DNA from: Ga0077530 sp046293075
GTDB taxonomy: Bacteria > Pseudomonadota > Alphaproteobacteria > Rhizobiales > Hyphomicrobiaceae
Assembly: GCA_046293075.1 (NCBI GenBank)
Contig: JBKBPL010000003.1
Span: 62,001-126,000, forward strand
Direction: 5' to 3'
DNA length: 64,000 bases
The position numbers and the translations under genes were made by a program. Every line of letters starts with the position of its first letter. Position 1 is the stretch's first letter. This document shows, one piece after another, positions 8,147-16,240 of this stretch. The notes under the pieces are model-generated. The model had not been told where the DNA came from and ran no database searches. It was given only the letters and a program-made list of their open reading frames with translations.

Positions 8147-8995
8147 TCAGAGCTTGAAGGGCACGACTGTTTGCTGCTGTGTGCCGAGGCCCTCGATCGA
8201 AAGCCTCATCACGTCGCCGGCCTTGAGGAAGACAGGCGGCTTCATGCCGAGCCCGACGCCCGGTGGCGTGCCGGTCGTCACCACGTCGCCCGCCTCAAGC
8301 ACCATGAACTGCGAAATGTAATGGAGGATGAAGTCGCACTTGAAGATCATTGTGCTCGTCGAGCCGGTCTGCATGCGCTTGCCGTTGACGTCGAGCGACA
8401 TCGGCAGATTGTTCACGTCCTTGATCTCGTCGGCCGTGACGAGCCAGGGGCCGAGCGGACCGAACGTCTCGGCGCACTTTCCTTTCATCCACTGCCCGCC
8501 GCGCTCCAATTGGAAGGCACGCTCGGAAACGTCGTTGCAGATCGTGTAGCCGGCGATGTGGCTCGCCGCATCCTTGAGGTCGACGTAGCGCGAGCGCTTG
8601 CCGACCACGAAAGCGATCTCGAGCTCCCAGTCGAGCTTCGACGAGCCCCGCGGGATCATCACGTCGTCATTGGGGCCGACGATGCAGTTGGTGAGCTTGT
8701 AGAAGATGATCGGCTCGGCCGGGATGGGCTGGCCGGCCTCCTTGGCGTGGTCGGCATAGTTGAGGCCGATCGCGAGGAAATTCTTCACGTTGCCAACCGG
8801 TGGGCCGAGACGCACACCCGCGGGCGCTGCCGGCAGGGACGCCGCATCGAGCGCGCGCAGCTTGGCGAGGCTCGCATCGCTCAGCGCGCTGCCATCGATG
8901 TCTTTCACATGAGCCGAGAGATCCCGGATGGTACCGTCGGGGCCGACGAGGCCGGGCTTCTCGGCGCCAGGCGCACCGAAGCGAACGAGCTTCAT
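8147..8995 (-). CDS. Fumarylacetoacetate hydrolase family protein
   Basis: A 282-residue FAH-domain protein, resembling 2,4-diketo-3-deoxy-L-fuconate/rhamnonate hydrolases and ureidoglycolate-lyase-named homologues. Seen: LGPPVGNVKNFLAIGLNYADHA, the metal-binding DWELEIAFVVG (two Glu) and GYTICNDVSERAFQ (Asp), then LEAGDVVTTGTPPGVGLG near the C-terminus. Such enzymes cleave a C-C bond in 2,4-diketo acids. With the adjacent enolase-family enzyme, dehydrogenase and divergent SDR, this suggests a non-phosphorylating sugar-acid route (inference). It is on the same strand as the dehydrogenase, 66 nt upstream. Confidence 0.9.
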   Translation of the reverse strand: MKLVRFGAPGAEKPGLVGPDGTIRDLSAHVKDIDGSALSDASLAKLRALDAASLPAAPAGVRLGPPVGNVKNFLAIGLNYADHAKEAGQPIPAEPIIFYKLTNCIVGPNDDVMIPRGSSKLDWELEIAFVVGKRSRYVDLKDAASHIAGYTICNDVSERAFQLERGGQWMKGKCAETFGPLGPWLVTADEIKDVNNLPMSLDVNGKRMQTGSTSTMIFKCDFILHYISQFMVLEAGDVVTTGTPPGVGLGMKPPVFLKAGDVMRLSIEGLGTQQQTVVPFKL

Positions 8996-9144
8996 GGGCT
9001 TTCACTCCTCTGAGGATTTTCTAGGGTTCCGCATGCGTAGGGCGCAGCCGTAGTCCTGTCCAGCGCCATCGCCGCGCCCATTGCCACTAGCGGGCAAGCC
9101 TGCTCAGATGTGGCACGCCCCAATCCCACCGAGGAGACGTCATC

Positions 9145-9912
9145 ATGAAGAACCCGTTCGATCTCAAGGGTCAGGTCGCGCTGATTACCGGCTCGAGCCG
9201 CGGCATCGGCCGCTCGATCGCCGAGACCATGGCGGGCCTGGGGGCCAAGGTGGTCGTGTCGAGCCGCAAGGCGGACGCCTGCGAGGCGGTTGCCGCGGCG
9301 ATCCGCAAGGAGGGCGGCGAGGCGCACGTCATTCCCTGCAACATTGGCCGGCGCGAAGAGGTCGACGCGCTGGTGCGGGGCACGCTCGACACCTACGGCA
9401 AGATCGACGCGCTCGTCTGCAATGCCGCGGTGAACCCTTACTACGGGCCGCTCGCCGGCATCTCCGACGAGCAGTTCGACAAGATCATGGCGACCAACAT
9501 CAAGTCGAACCTCTGGCTCGCCAACCTCGCGATCCCCGGCATGGCCGAGCGCGGCGGCGGCACGGTGACGATCATTTCTTCTATTGGCGGCATCCGCGGG
9601 TCGAACATCCTCGGCGCCTATGGGATCTCCAAGGCGGCCGACTTTGCGCTCGCGCGGGCGCTCGCTGTCGAATGGGGTCCGAGGAACGTTCGCGTCAATT
9701 GTATCGCGCCGGGGCTCGTCAGGACCGACTTTGCCAAGGCACTGTGGGAGGACGAGGCCAACCTCAAGCGCCGCCTCGTGACGACACCCCTGCGCCGCAT
9801 CGGCGAGCCCGACGACATCGGCGGCGTGGCAGCTTTCCTTGCATCCCGCGCCGGCGCGTTCATCACGGGCCAGATCATTGTTGCCGATGGCGGCGTCACG
9901 ATCGCCACGTAG
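9145..9912 (+). CDS. Short-chain dehydrogenase/reductase (SDR)
   Basis: Classical NAD(P)-dependent SDR of 255 aa. The Rossmann glycine motif TGSSRGIGRS is near residue 16, followed by NAAVNPYYGPL, the catalytic Ser in ISSIGGIRG, YGISK with the catalytic Tyr and Lys, and a C-terminal ITGQIIVADGG. It starts at an ATG after a strong GAGGAG site and is divergent from the FAH-family gene over about 150 nt. A 2-keto-3-deoxy sugar-acid dehydrogenase role would complete a fucose/rhamnose-like oxidative route, but SDR substrates cannot be assigned by eye. Confidence 0.92.
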   Translation: MKNPFDLKGQVALITGSSRGIGRSIAETMAGLGAKVVVSSRKADACEAVAAAIRKEGGEAHVIPCNIGRREEVDALVRGTLDTYGKIDALVCNAAVNPYYGPLAGISDEQFDKIMATNIKSNLWLANLAIPGMAERGGGTVTIISSIGGIRGSNILGAYGISKAADFALARALAVEWGPRNVRVNCIAPGLVRTDFAKALWEDEANLKRRLVTTPLRRIGEPDDIGGVAAFLASRAGAFITGQIIVADGGVTIAT

Positions 9913-10127
9913 AGGCCGGCGCTGGGCAGGGTCTGGGCGCTGGACAAAGGCATCCTGTCGGGTCACTGTCGCGTGTTGACTGCGCGTTCTGCGCCTGCAG
10001 AGCGGAATAATGTCCTAAGAAGGCAACCGGCAGCGGCACCATCCGTCATTGCTGTCTGGGGCCCACGCGCACCAAAACGACGAACAAGCCCGCATTGAAG
10101 CGGGACGTCGCTCAAGGGAGGACTATC

Positions 10128-11108
10128 ATGACCCGTCGTCGGGTGATTGCTGCGCTTGCCTTTGCCAGTCTGTTGCCGGCCTTTCTCGGATCGCATGCAC
10201 CAGCTCATGCCCAGGCCTACCCAACGAAACCCGTTACGCTGATCGTGCCGTGGCCGGCGGGCGGCTCGACCGACATATCCATGCGGGCCATTGCGCGCAG
10301 TGCCGAGAAGCATCTCGGGCAACCGATCATCATCGACAACAAGGCCGGCGCCTCGGGAACGCTCGGGCCCGCGACGATGGCGGCGACGGCGAAGCCGGAC
10401 GGCTACACGATCTCGCAGATCCCGATCACGATCTTCCGTCTGCCGCTCATGAAGAACCAGAAGGTCTCGTGGAATCCCGACACGGACTTCACGTACATCA
10501 TTCACTTGACCGGCTACACCTTTGCTGTGAGCACGAAGGCGGATAGTCCCTTCAAGAAGTGGCAGGATGTGGTCGCACACGCCAAGGCCAACCCCGGCAA
10601 GGTGACCTACGGCTCACCCGGCGCCGGCACGTCGCTCCACATCGGCATGGAGCTGATCGCGGGCAAGGAGGGCATCAAGCTCACCCATGTGCCCTTCAAG
10701 GGCGACGCGGAGCAGCGCGCGGCGGTGCTGGGCGGGCATATCGATCTGGCCGTCGGCGGCAGCGGGCTCGTGCCCCACGTCGCTGACGGCACGATGCGGG
10801 CGCTGATGATCTGGACGAAGGAGCGCGCCAAGAACTGGCCGGATGTGCCGACCCTCAAGGACCTCGGCTATCCATGGGTGTTCGACAGCCCGTTTGGCGT
10901 CGCCGGCCCGAAGGGCATGGACCCCAAGCACGTCCAGGTGCTGCACGACGCCTTCAAGAAGGCGCTCGCGGACCCCGAGACGCTGAGCGTGCTCGACAAG
11001 TTCTTCATGGTCCCGAACTACGCCGACCAGAACGGCTACCTCGAAATCATCAAGCGGACCACTGCGTACGAGAAGGAGGCCCTTGAGCGAATTGGGCTTG
11101 CCAAGTAG
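10128..11108 (+). CDS. Tripartite tricarboxylate transporter binding protein (Bug/TctC), copy 1
   Basis: Periplasmic solute-binding protein of the Bug family (326 aa) with a signal peptide ending near AHAQA. It shows the family start YPTKPVTLIVPWPAGGSTD, then GQPIIIDNKAGASGTLG and YGSPGAGTSLHIGMELI. Bug proteins bind carboxylic acids and deliver them to TctA/TctB. The ATG at 10128 follows GGGAGG; a longer frame adds no signal sequence. It is the first gene of a transporter set (copy 2, TctB, TctA) and is clearly paralogous to the next gene. Confidence 0.93.
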   Translation: MTRRRVIAALAFASLLPAFLGSHAPAHAQAYPTKPVTLIVPWPAGGSTDISMRAIARSAEKHLGQPIIIDNKAGASGTLGPATMAATAKPDGYTISQIPITIFRLPLMKNQKVSWNPDTDFTYIIHLTGYTFAVSTKADSPFKKWQDVVAHAKANPGKVTYGSPGAGTSLHIGMELIAGKEGIKLTHVPFKGDAEQRAAVLGGHIDLAVGGSGLVPHVADGTMRALMIWTKERAKNWPDVPTLKDLGYPWVFDSPFGVAGPKGMDPKHVQVLHDAFKKALADPETLSVLDKFFMVPNYADQNGYLEIIKRTTAYEKEALERIGLAK

Positions 11109-11227
11109 GGCCGCGATCGGGCATTGGGCCTTGATCACGTTTTCGAGAGCGGTTCCAGGGTGCAGAAGTGTGCGCCCGATGCGCCGCGCATCGGGACGTT
11201 GCAACAACGGGCGGCCGGAGGAAGCGC

Positions 11228-12199
11228 ATGAGGCTCAGGAAAATCTTGATATCGTCATTGGCTGCTGCGGTCGTCGCAGCGACGGCCACGATGGCTGCGG
11301 CACAGAGCTTTCCGACGAAACCGATCACATTGATCGTGCCATGGCCGGCGGGCGGTTCAACCGACGTCGCCATGCGCGCGATCGCGGAAAGCGCGTCCAA
11401 GGTCTTGGGCCAGCCCGTCGTCGTCGACAACAAGGCCGGTGCCTCCGGCACGCTCGGGCCGGCGACGATGGCGGCGACGGCCAAGCCGGACGGCTACACC
11501 ATCGCGCAGATCCCGATCACCATCATGCGACTGCCGTTGATGCAGAAGGTGAGCTGGGATGCCGAGAAGAGCTTCACATACATCGTGCACCTGACCGGCT
11601 ACACGTTCGGCATCACGACGAAGGCCGACGGCCCATTCAAGAAGTGGCAGGACGTCGTCGACTATGCCAAGGCCAATCCGGGCAAGGTGACGTACGCGAC
11701 GCCGGGGTCCGGCACGTCGCTCCACATAGGCATGGAGCAGATCGCCGAGGCGGCCGGCATCAAGCTGACGCAGGTGCCTTTCAAGGGCGGCGCCGAGACC
11801 AATGCCGCCGTCCTCGGCGGCCACACCATGCTGCAGGCGGACTCGACGGCCTGGAAGCCGCTCGTCGATGCCGGACAGACGCGCCTGCTCGCACTGTGGA
11901 CGGCCGAGCGCAGTAAGAACTGGCCTGATGTCCCGACGCTCAAGGAGCTCGGCTACCCGTTCGTCTTTGACAGCCCGTTCGGGATCGCCGGTCCCAAGGG
12001 CATGGACCCGAAGGTTGTCAAGATCCTCCACGATGCCTTCAAGAAGGCACTCGAGGATCCCGCCGTGATTGCCGCGCTCGAGCGTTACGACATGGTCCCG
12101 CGCTATATGGGCACCGAGGCGTACACGAATTTCGTCAAGCAGGTCATTGCGCAAGAGACGGCTGCGCTGAGCAAGATCGGTCTGCTCAAGAAGGACTGA
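11228..12199 (+). CDS. Tripartite tricarboxylate transporter binding protein (Bug/TctC), copy 2
   Basis: Second Bug-family binding protein (323 aa) with a signal peptide ending at MAAAQ. It matches the preceding gene almost word for word in several segments (VPWPAGGSTD, DNKAGASGTLGPATMAATAKPDGYTI, PFKKWQDVV), so the pair is a tandem duplication. Differences include GGAETNAAVLGGHTMLQADS in the ligand-facing middle. GGAGG precedes the ATG at 11228. It lies directly upstream of tctB and tctA and may serve as their cognate binding protein. Confidence 0.93.
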   Translation: MRLRKILISSLAAAVVAATATMAAAQSFPTKPITLIVPWPAGGSTDVAMRAIAESASKVLGQPVVVDNKAGASGTLGPATMAATAKPDGYTIAQIPITIMRLPLMQKVSWDAEKSFTYIVHLTGYTFGITTKADGPFKKWQDVVDYAKANPGKVTYATPGSGTSLHIGMEQIAEAAGIKLTQVPFKGGAETNAAVLGGHTMLQADSTAWKPLVDAGQTRLLALWTAERSKNWPDVPTLKELGYPFVFDSPFGIAGPKGMDPKVVKILHDAFKKALEDPAVIAALERYDMVPRYMGTEAYTNFVKQVIAQETAALSKIGLLKKD

Positions 12200-12327
12200 T
12201 CGGCGTTGACGGATCGGTGGAGGCGCGGTGCCGTCCCGGTATCGTGCCTCCAATGGCGACGCAAACCACCGCGCCACAAGCGCGGCATCGCCGGCGGAAG
12301 AAATCACGACAGGAGGGGACGATTTCT

Positions 12328-12792
12328 TTGCTGCGGAACGCCCAGCTGTGGGGAGGCCTCGTCTGGCTCGCCTTCGGCATCTTCGTTGCCTTCCAGGGCT
12401 ATGATCTCGGCCTCGGTGAGGCGCGCGAGCCGGGCTCGGGCTTTGCGATCTTCTGGCTCGGCCTGCTGACGGAAGCCTTCGCGCTCTCGATCGTCTTCGG
12501 CGCCATCAAGGGCGGCAGCGAAGATCTGGCGAGTCTCTGGCGTGGCACGCGCTGGCCCAAGGTGCTGCTGGTCGTCGTGCTGCTGCTCGTGTTCGGCTTC
12601 CTGTTCGAGACCATCGGCTTCGTCCTCTGCTCGCTGGTGCTGCTGCTCGTGCTCATGCGCGTCGTCGACCCGGTGCCGTGGCCCACGGCGCTCCTGGTTT
12701 CTTTCGGAGCGACGTTCGGGACCTGGTACGCTCTGAACAAGCTGCTGATGATCCAGCTGCCCAACGGGTGGCTCAGTCCCTGGCTCGGCTGA
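12328..12792 (+). CDS. tctB: Tripartite tricarboxylate transporter small membrane subunit TctB
   Basis: TctB subunit, four predicted membrane helices: LWGGLVWLAFGIFVAFQGY, GFAIFWLGLLTEAFALSIV, VLLVVVLLLVFGFLFETIGF plus a following hydrophobic run, and a last helix before NGWLSPWLG. I chose the TTG at 12328 because a near-perfect AGGAGGGG site lies 9 nt upstream and it gives 154 residues, the usual family size. In-frame ATG at 12253 or GTG at 12217 would add an Arg/Lys-rich 25-37-residue tail without a clear ribosome site. The adjoining tctA follows after 10 nt. Confidence 0.88.
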   Translation: MLRNAQLWGGLVWLAFGIFVAFQGYDLGLGEAREPGSGFAIFWLGLLTEAFALSIVFGAIKGGSEDLASLWRGTRWPKVLLVVVLLLVFGFLFETIGFVLCSLVLLLVLMRVVDPVPWPTALLVSFGATFGTWYALNKLLMIQLPNGWLSPWLG

Positions 12793-12802
12793 GGAGCGCC
12801 TC

Positions 12803-14308
12803 ATGGAAATCATCTCGGCGCTCGGCCACGGCTTTGCGGTGGCGCTGCAGCCCATCAACCTGATGGCGTGCTTCTTCGGCGTCTTCATCGGGACGCTGGT
12901 CGGCGTGCTCCCTGGCATCGGGCCGGTATCGGCCATGGCGCTGCTGCTGCCGGTGACGCTTTCAGGCTCGCCGGAGGCCGGCATCATCATGATGGCCGGC
13001 ATCTACTACGGCTCGATGTACGGCGGCTCCACGACGTCCATCCTGGTCAACATCCCGGGTGAGGCAGCCTCCGTCATCACCTGTCTCGACGGCCACCAGA
13101 TGGCCAAGAACGGCCGCGCGGGCCCCGCACTCGGCATTGCCGCGATCGGCTCCTTCATTGCGGGGACGTTCGCCATCATCGCCTTGATGCTGGTGGCGCC
13201 CATGCTGGCCAAGTTCGCGATCGCGTTCGGGCCGCCCGAATATTTCAGCCTGATGGTGCTTGGCCTGACGGTCCTCGCCTTCCTGACCCAGGGCTCGATG
13301 GCGAAGTCGCTGCTCATGGCCTGCGTCGGCGTGACGCTCGGCCTCGTCGGCATCGACCAGATCACAGCCGCGCCGCGTCTCACATTCGATCGCCTGGAAT
13401 TGCTGGACGGCGTCGGCCTCATTCCCGTCGTCATGGGGCTCTTCGGCGTCGCCGAGATCCTCGCCAATATCGAGCGCAGCGTGCAGCGCGAGGTCGTTTC
13501 CGCGCGCATCGGCAGCCTGTGGCCGACGGTCCAGGACTGGGCCTACTCGAAATGGGCGATCGTGCGCGGCACGGTCCTCGGGTTCTTCCTTGGCGTGCTG
13601 CCGGGCGGCGGCGCGGTGATCTCCTCGTTCGCTTCGTATGCGCTTGAGCGGCGCGTTTCGAGGCGGCCGGAGATGTTCGGCAAGGGCGCCATCGAGGGCG
13701 TTGCCGGACCCGAGGCCGCGAACAACTCAGCCGCCGGCGGGGCCTTCATTCCCCTGCTCACGCTCGGCATTCCGCCGAACGTGGTCATGGCGCTGCTGCT
13801 CGGCGCCTTCATCATTCACGGCATTCAGCCCGGCCCGCTGTTGATTTCACAGAACCCCGGGATCTTCTGGGGCATCGTCGCCAGCATGTACATCGGCAAT
13901 ATCATGCTGCTGATCCTCAACTTCCCGCTGATCGGCATGTGGGTGCAGGTGCTGAAGGTGCCCTACAAGCTGCTCTTCCCGCTGATCCTGATGTTCTGCA
14001 TCGTGGGCGTGTTCAGCTCGGGCAGTGCCGTCTTCGATGTGTTCGTGATGACGTTGTTCGGGCTTATCGGCTATCTCATGCGCAAGTTCGGCTATGAGCC
14101 GGCGCCGCTCGTGCTGGCGTTCGTGCTCGGGCCGATGGTCGAAAACAATCTCAGGAAATCGCTGATCATCTCGCAGGGTGATTTCTGGATCTTCCTCGAG
14201 CGGCCGATCTCCCTTGCGTGTCTGCTGCTGGCGGCGGCCATGCTTATCGTGCCGCTCCTGCCGGCGCTCAGGGCGAAGCGGGAGGCGGTGGCGCTGGATC
14301 AGGAGTAG
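12803..14308 (+). CDS. tctA: Tripartite tricarboxylate transporter large membrane subunit TctA
   Basis: Large membrane subunit (501 aa) of a TTT-family secondary transporter, with about 11-12 hydrophobic segments. The TctA signatures are present: GTLVGVLPGIGPVSAMALLLP near the N-terminus, MYGGSTTSILVNIPGE, and GFFLGVLPGGGAVISSF in the second half with EAANNSAAGGAFIPLLTLGIP. A GAGGAG site precedes the ATG. The gene ends the binding-protein/tctB/tctA set. The transported acid is unknown; the surrounding catabolic genes suggest a sugar acid or dicarboxylate. Confidence 0.96.
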   Translation: MEIISALGHGFAVALQPINLMACFFGVFIGTLVGVLPGIGPVSAMALLLPVTLSGSPEAGIIMMAGIYYGSMYGGSTTSILVNIPGEAASVITCLDGHQMAKNGRAGPALGIAAIGSFIAGTFAIIALMLVAPMLAKFAIAFGPPEYFSLMVLGLTVLAFLTQGSMAKSLLMACVGVTLGLVGIDQITAAPRLTFDRLELLDGVGLIPVVMGLFGVAEILANIERSVQREVVSARIGSLWPTVQDWAYSKWAIVRGTVLGFFLGVLPGGGAVISSFASYALERRVSRRPEMFGKGAIEGVAGPEAANNSAAGGAFIPLLTLGIPPNVVMALLLGAFIIHGIQPGPLLISQNPGIFWGIVASMYIGNIMLLILNFPLIGMWVQVLKVPYKLLFPLILMFCIVGVFSSGSAVFDVFVMTLFGLIGYLMRKFGYEPAPLVLAFVLGPMVENNLRKSLIISQGDFWIFLERPISLACLLLAAAMLIVPLLPALRAKREAVALDQE

Positions 14309-14423
14309 GCGGCGGCCTCTTTTCAGCCGCCCGTCCTTGGCGCAACATATGTGCATGGCCGCCCTCGCCATGGCACCACGCGAGCGGGGGACGCCTCTTC
14401 CCAGCAGGCGAGGGCAAGAAGCG

Positions 14424-15242
14424 ATGCGCATTACCGTCGTCCAGACCAACTCCATCAATGACAAGGCGCACAACATCGCTGAGGCGCGCGCGCTCATGAC
14501 GCGTGCCATCGAGACGGACCGTCCCGACGTACTCGTGCTCCCCGAGGTGTGGAACTGGCGCGGCGGCACCACAGCGGCCAAGCTCGCGAACGCCGATCGC
14601 ATTCCCGGCGGCGAGGCGTACGAGGCCCTGCAGGCGTTCGCGCGCACGCACAAGGTGTGGATCCACGGCGGCAGCATGATCGAGCTGATCCCGGGCGCCG
14701 GTCAGGTCTACAACACGACCTGCGTCTTCAATCGCGAGGGGCGCGAGGTGGCGCGCTACCGCAAGATCCACATGTTCGACATTACCTCACCCGACGGCAC
14801 GCCCTACAACGAGAGCGCGACCGTGAAGGCCGGCACCGAGGTCGTCCTCTACGACCTCGAGGGGTTCAAGGTCGGCTGCTCGATCTGCTACGACATGCGC
14901 TTTGCCGAGCTCTACCTGGCGCTCGCCAAGGGCGGCGCGGACATCATCATGGTGCCGTCCTCGTTCACGCTGCAGACGGGCAAGGACCACTGGGAGGTGA
15001 TCCTGCGCGCACGCGCCATTGAGACCCAGACGTACATTGTGGCGCCGGGCCAGTACGGACCCTATCTCGACGGCAAGGGGGCGACGCGGCTTTCCTACGG
15101 CCACAGTCTGATCGCCGATCCCTGGGGGCATGTGATCGCCAAGGTCTCGGACGGCACGGGCTACGCGACCGCGAACATCGACCGCGCGCAGATCACGCGC
15201 GTGCGCGGGCTGATCCCGGTCGCGAGCCATCGCCGGCTGTAG
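14424..15242 (+). CDS. Carbon-nitrogen hydrolase (nitrilase superfamily)
   Basis: Amidase or nitrilase-fold enzyme (272 aa) cleaving non-peptide C-N bonds. The catalytic triad is complete: E41 (VLVLPEVWN), K114 (RYRKIHMFD) and C155 (GCSICYDMRF). The segment TPYNESATVKAG and the ICYDMRFAELY/PSSFTLQTGKDHWE pattern match the Nit/omega-amidase-like branch, which hydrolyses amides of small carboxylic acids. The ATG at 14424 gives the standard family N-terminus; a longer in-frame extension overlaps tctA and is rejected. It follows the TTT transporter, so it may act on an imported amide (inference). Confidence 0.92.
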   Translation: MRITVVQTNSINDKAHNIAEARALMTRAIETDRPDVLVLPEVWNWRGGTTAAKLANADRIPGGEAYEALQAFARTHKVWIHGGSMIELIPGAGQVYNTTCVFNREGREVARYRKIHMFDITSPDGTPYNESATVKAGTEVVLYDLEGFKVGCSICYDMRFAELYLALAKGGADIIMVPSSFTLQTGKDHWEVILRARAIETQTYIVAPGQYGPYLDGKGATRLSYGHSLIADPWGHVIAKVSDGTGYATANIDRAQITRVRGLIPVASHRRL

Positions 15243-15310
15243 AGGGACGGGCCGCCGATTGTTGCGCGCCGGCACCGGATGCGCAGGGTGACGCTCAGCA
15301 GATTGCGCCG

Positions 15311-15326
15311 TTAACCTTTTGTTAAC
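15311..15326 (+). promoter_or_regulatory. CtrA-type box TTAA-N7-TTAAC
   Basis: TTAACCTTTTGTTAAC matches the full consensus for the alphaproteobacterial cell-cycle regulator CtrA (TTAA, seven bases, TTAAC). It lies about 92 nt upstream of the small gene at 15418, in an AT-rich intergenic region. The window also encodes DivK and PleD, which belong to the CtrA/PleC/DivJ network. Binding is predicted from the motif only. Confidence 0.55.
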
Positions 15327-15417
15327 CGCATCAGCTCTCAGTTCGAACTTGTTAATCTGCCGGGAACTCCGGCCGTGACGCGTATCTCATCAGAGCGCCC
15401 TCGGTTGGAGGCGAGCC

Positions 15418-15606
15418 ATGGCGACGATACTCGATTTTCCCGAAGTTCAGGTGCCCCCGCGCCGACGGCCCGTGCGCCGGAGCAGGTCCACGGCCGAGAT
15501 CATCCTTTTTCCGGGCGTGCGCTATGAGCGCTGGGAGGATGCCCCAGCCGTACACGATGCGGCGCGCTCGGGCGTCGTCCGCGACCGTCTTCAGCTCATC
15601 GAATAG
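15418..15606 (+). CDS. Small conserved hypothetical protein
   Basis: A 62-residue, Arg-rich protein starting MATILDFPEVQVPPRRRPVRRSRS, followed by a hydrophobic AEIILFPGVRYERWE segment. Short proteins with a similar ILFPGVRYER core occur in Bradyrhizobium relatives from memory; no function is known to me. The GAGGCG site and ATG at 15418 fit, and a CtrA-type box lies upstream, so cell-cycle-linked expression is possible. No signal peptide or membrane segment is visible. Confidence 0.7.
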   Translation: MATILDFPEVQVPPRRRPVRRSRSTAEIILFPGVRYERWEDAPAVHDAARSGVVRDRLQLIE

Positions 15607-15734
15607 GGCGGCACGAGGTGTGGGCATGGTGCGCCAACAGCGCCCTTGCCTCCCGTCTCGCTCCTGTGGCCAGATACATCCCCGGGGCGGAACGATGGCC
15701 GCCCCCCGATCCGGCATGGCAAGGAGACCGATCG

Positions 15735-15977
15735 ATGTCCGATGATGCGGTGGTCGCGCAGCTCGGCCCCTACCAGGTGGAGCTGGTGGCGGGGCGGCCC
15801 TACTTCTGGTGTGCCTGCGGGCGTTCGTCCCGCCAGCCCTTTTGCGACGGCTCTCATAAGGGCACGAGTTTCGAGCCCGTCCGATTCGTCGCCGAGACTT
15901 CCGGCGTCTTCAATTTGTGTGGCTGCAAGAACACTGACGACAAGCCGTTCTGCGACGGCACACACAATATGCTCTGA
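15735..15977 (+). CDS. Double CDGSH iron-sulfur protein
   Basis: An 80-residue protein with two CDGSH-type [2Fe-2S] binding motifs: C26-x-C28...PFCDGSH (C37, H41) and C62-x-C64...PFCDGTH (C73, H77). Tandem CDGSH proteins of this size are common in bacteria and are thought to act in electron transfer or redox sensing. AAGGAG precedes the ATG at 15735. It is monocistronic; the 230 nt after it hold no recognised gene before the livH operon. Confidence 0.95.
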   Translation: MSDDAVVAQLGPYQVELVAGRPYFWCACGRSSRQPFCDGSHKGTSFEPVRFVAETSGVFNLCGCKNTDDKPFCDGTHNML

Positions 15978-16240
15978 AGCACGCGTGTGTGACGGGGGTG
16001 GCACAGGATGCCCGGATAAGGGGCGTTCCGGGCCCGAGTTGCAGGGCAAGCGTGCTTTACACTGCCCCTGCTTCCCCGCAAACTTCGCTTCCAGCCGTGG
16101 GGACGAGCCGATTCCTCTCGAGAAAGGAGCGGCCGGATCATTTCCGCCGGATGGGCTCGCTACCCGCGGTCTGACCGTGCGGCTGCCGGCGCGCAGCCGA
16201 GCCTGCGATGGCCGATGAGGCGGCGAAGGGAGCGATCGAG

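Noticed and set aside
14308..14331. GGCGGC/GCCGCC inverted repeat after tctA
   Set aside because: Only six base pairs with an 11-12 nt loop in a GC-rich region; too weak to call a terminator.
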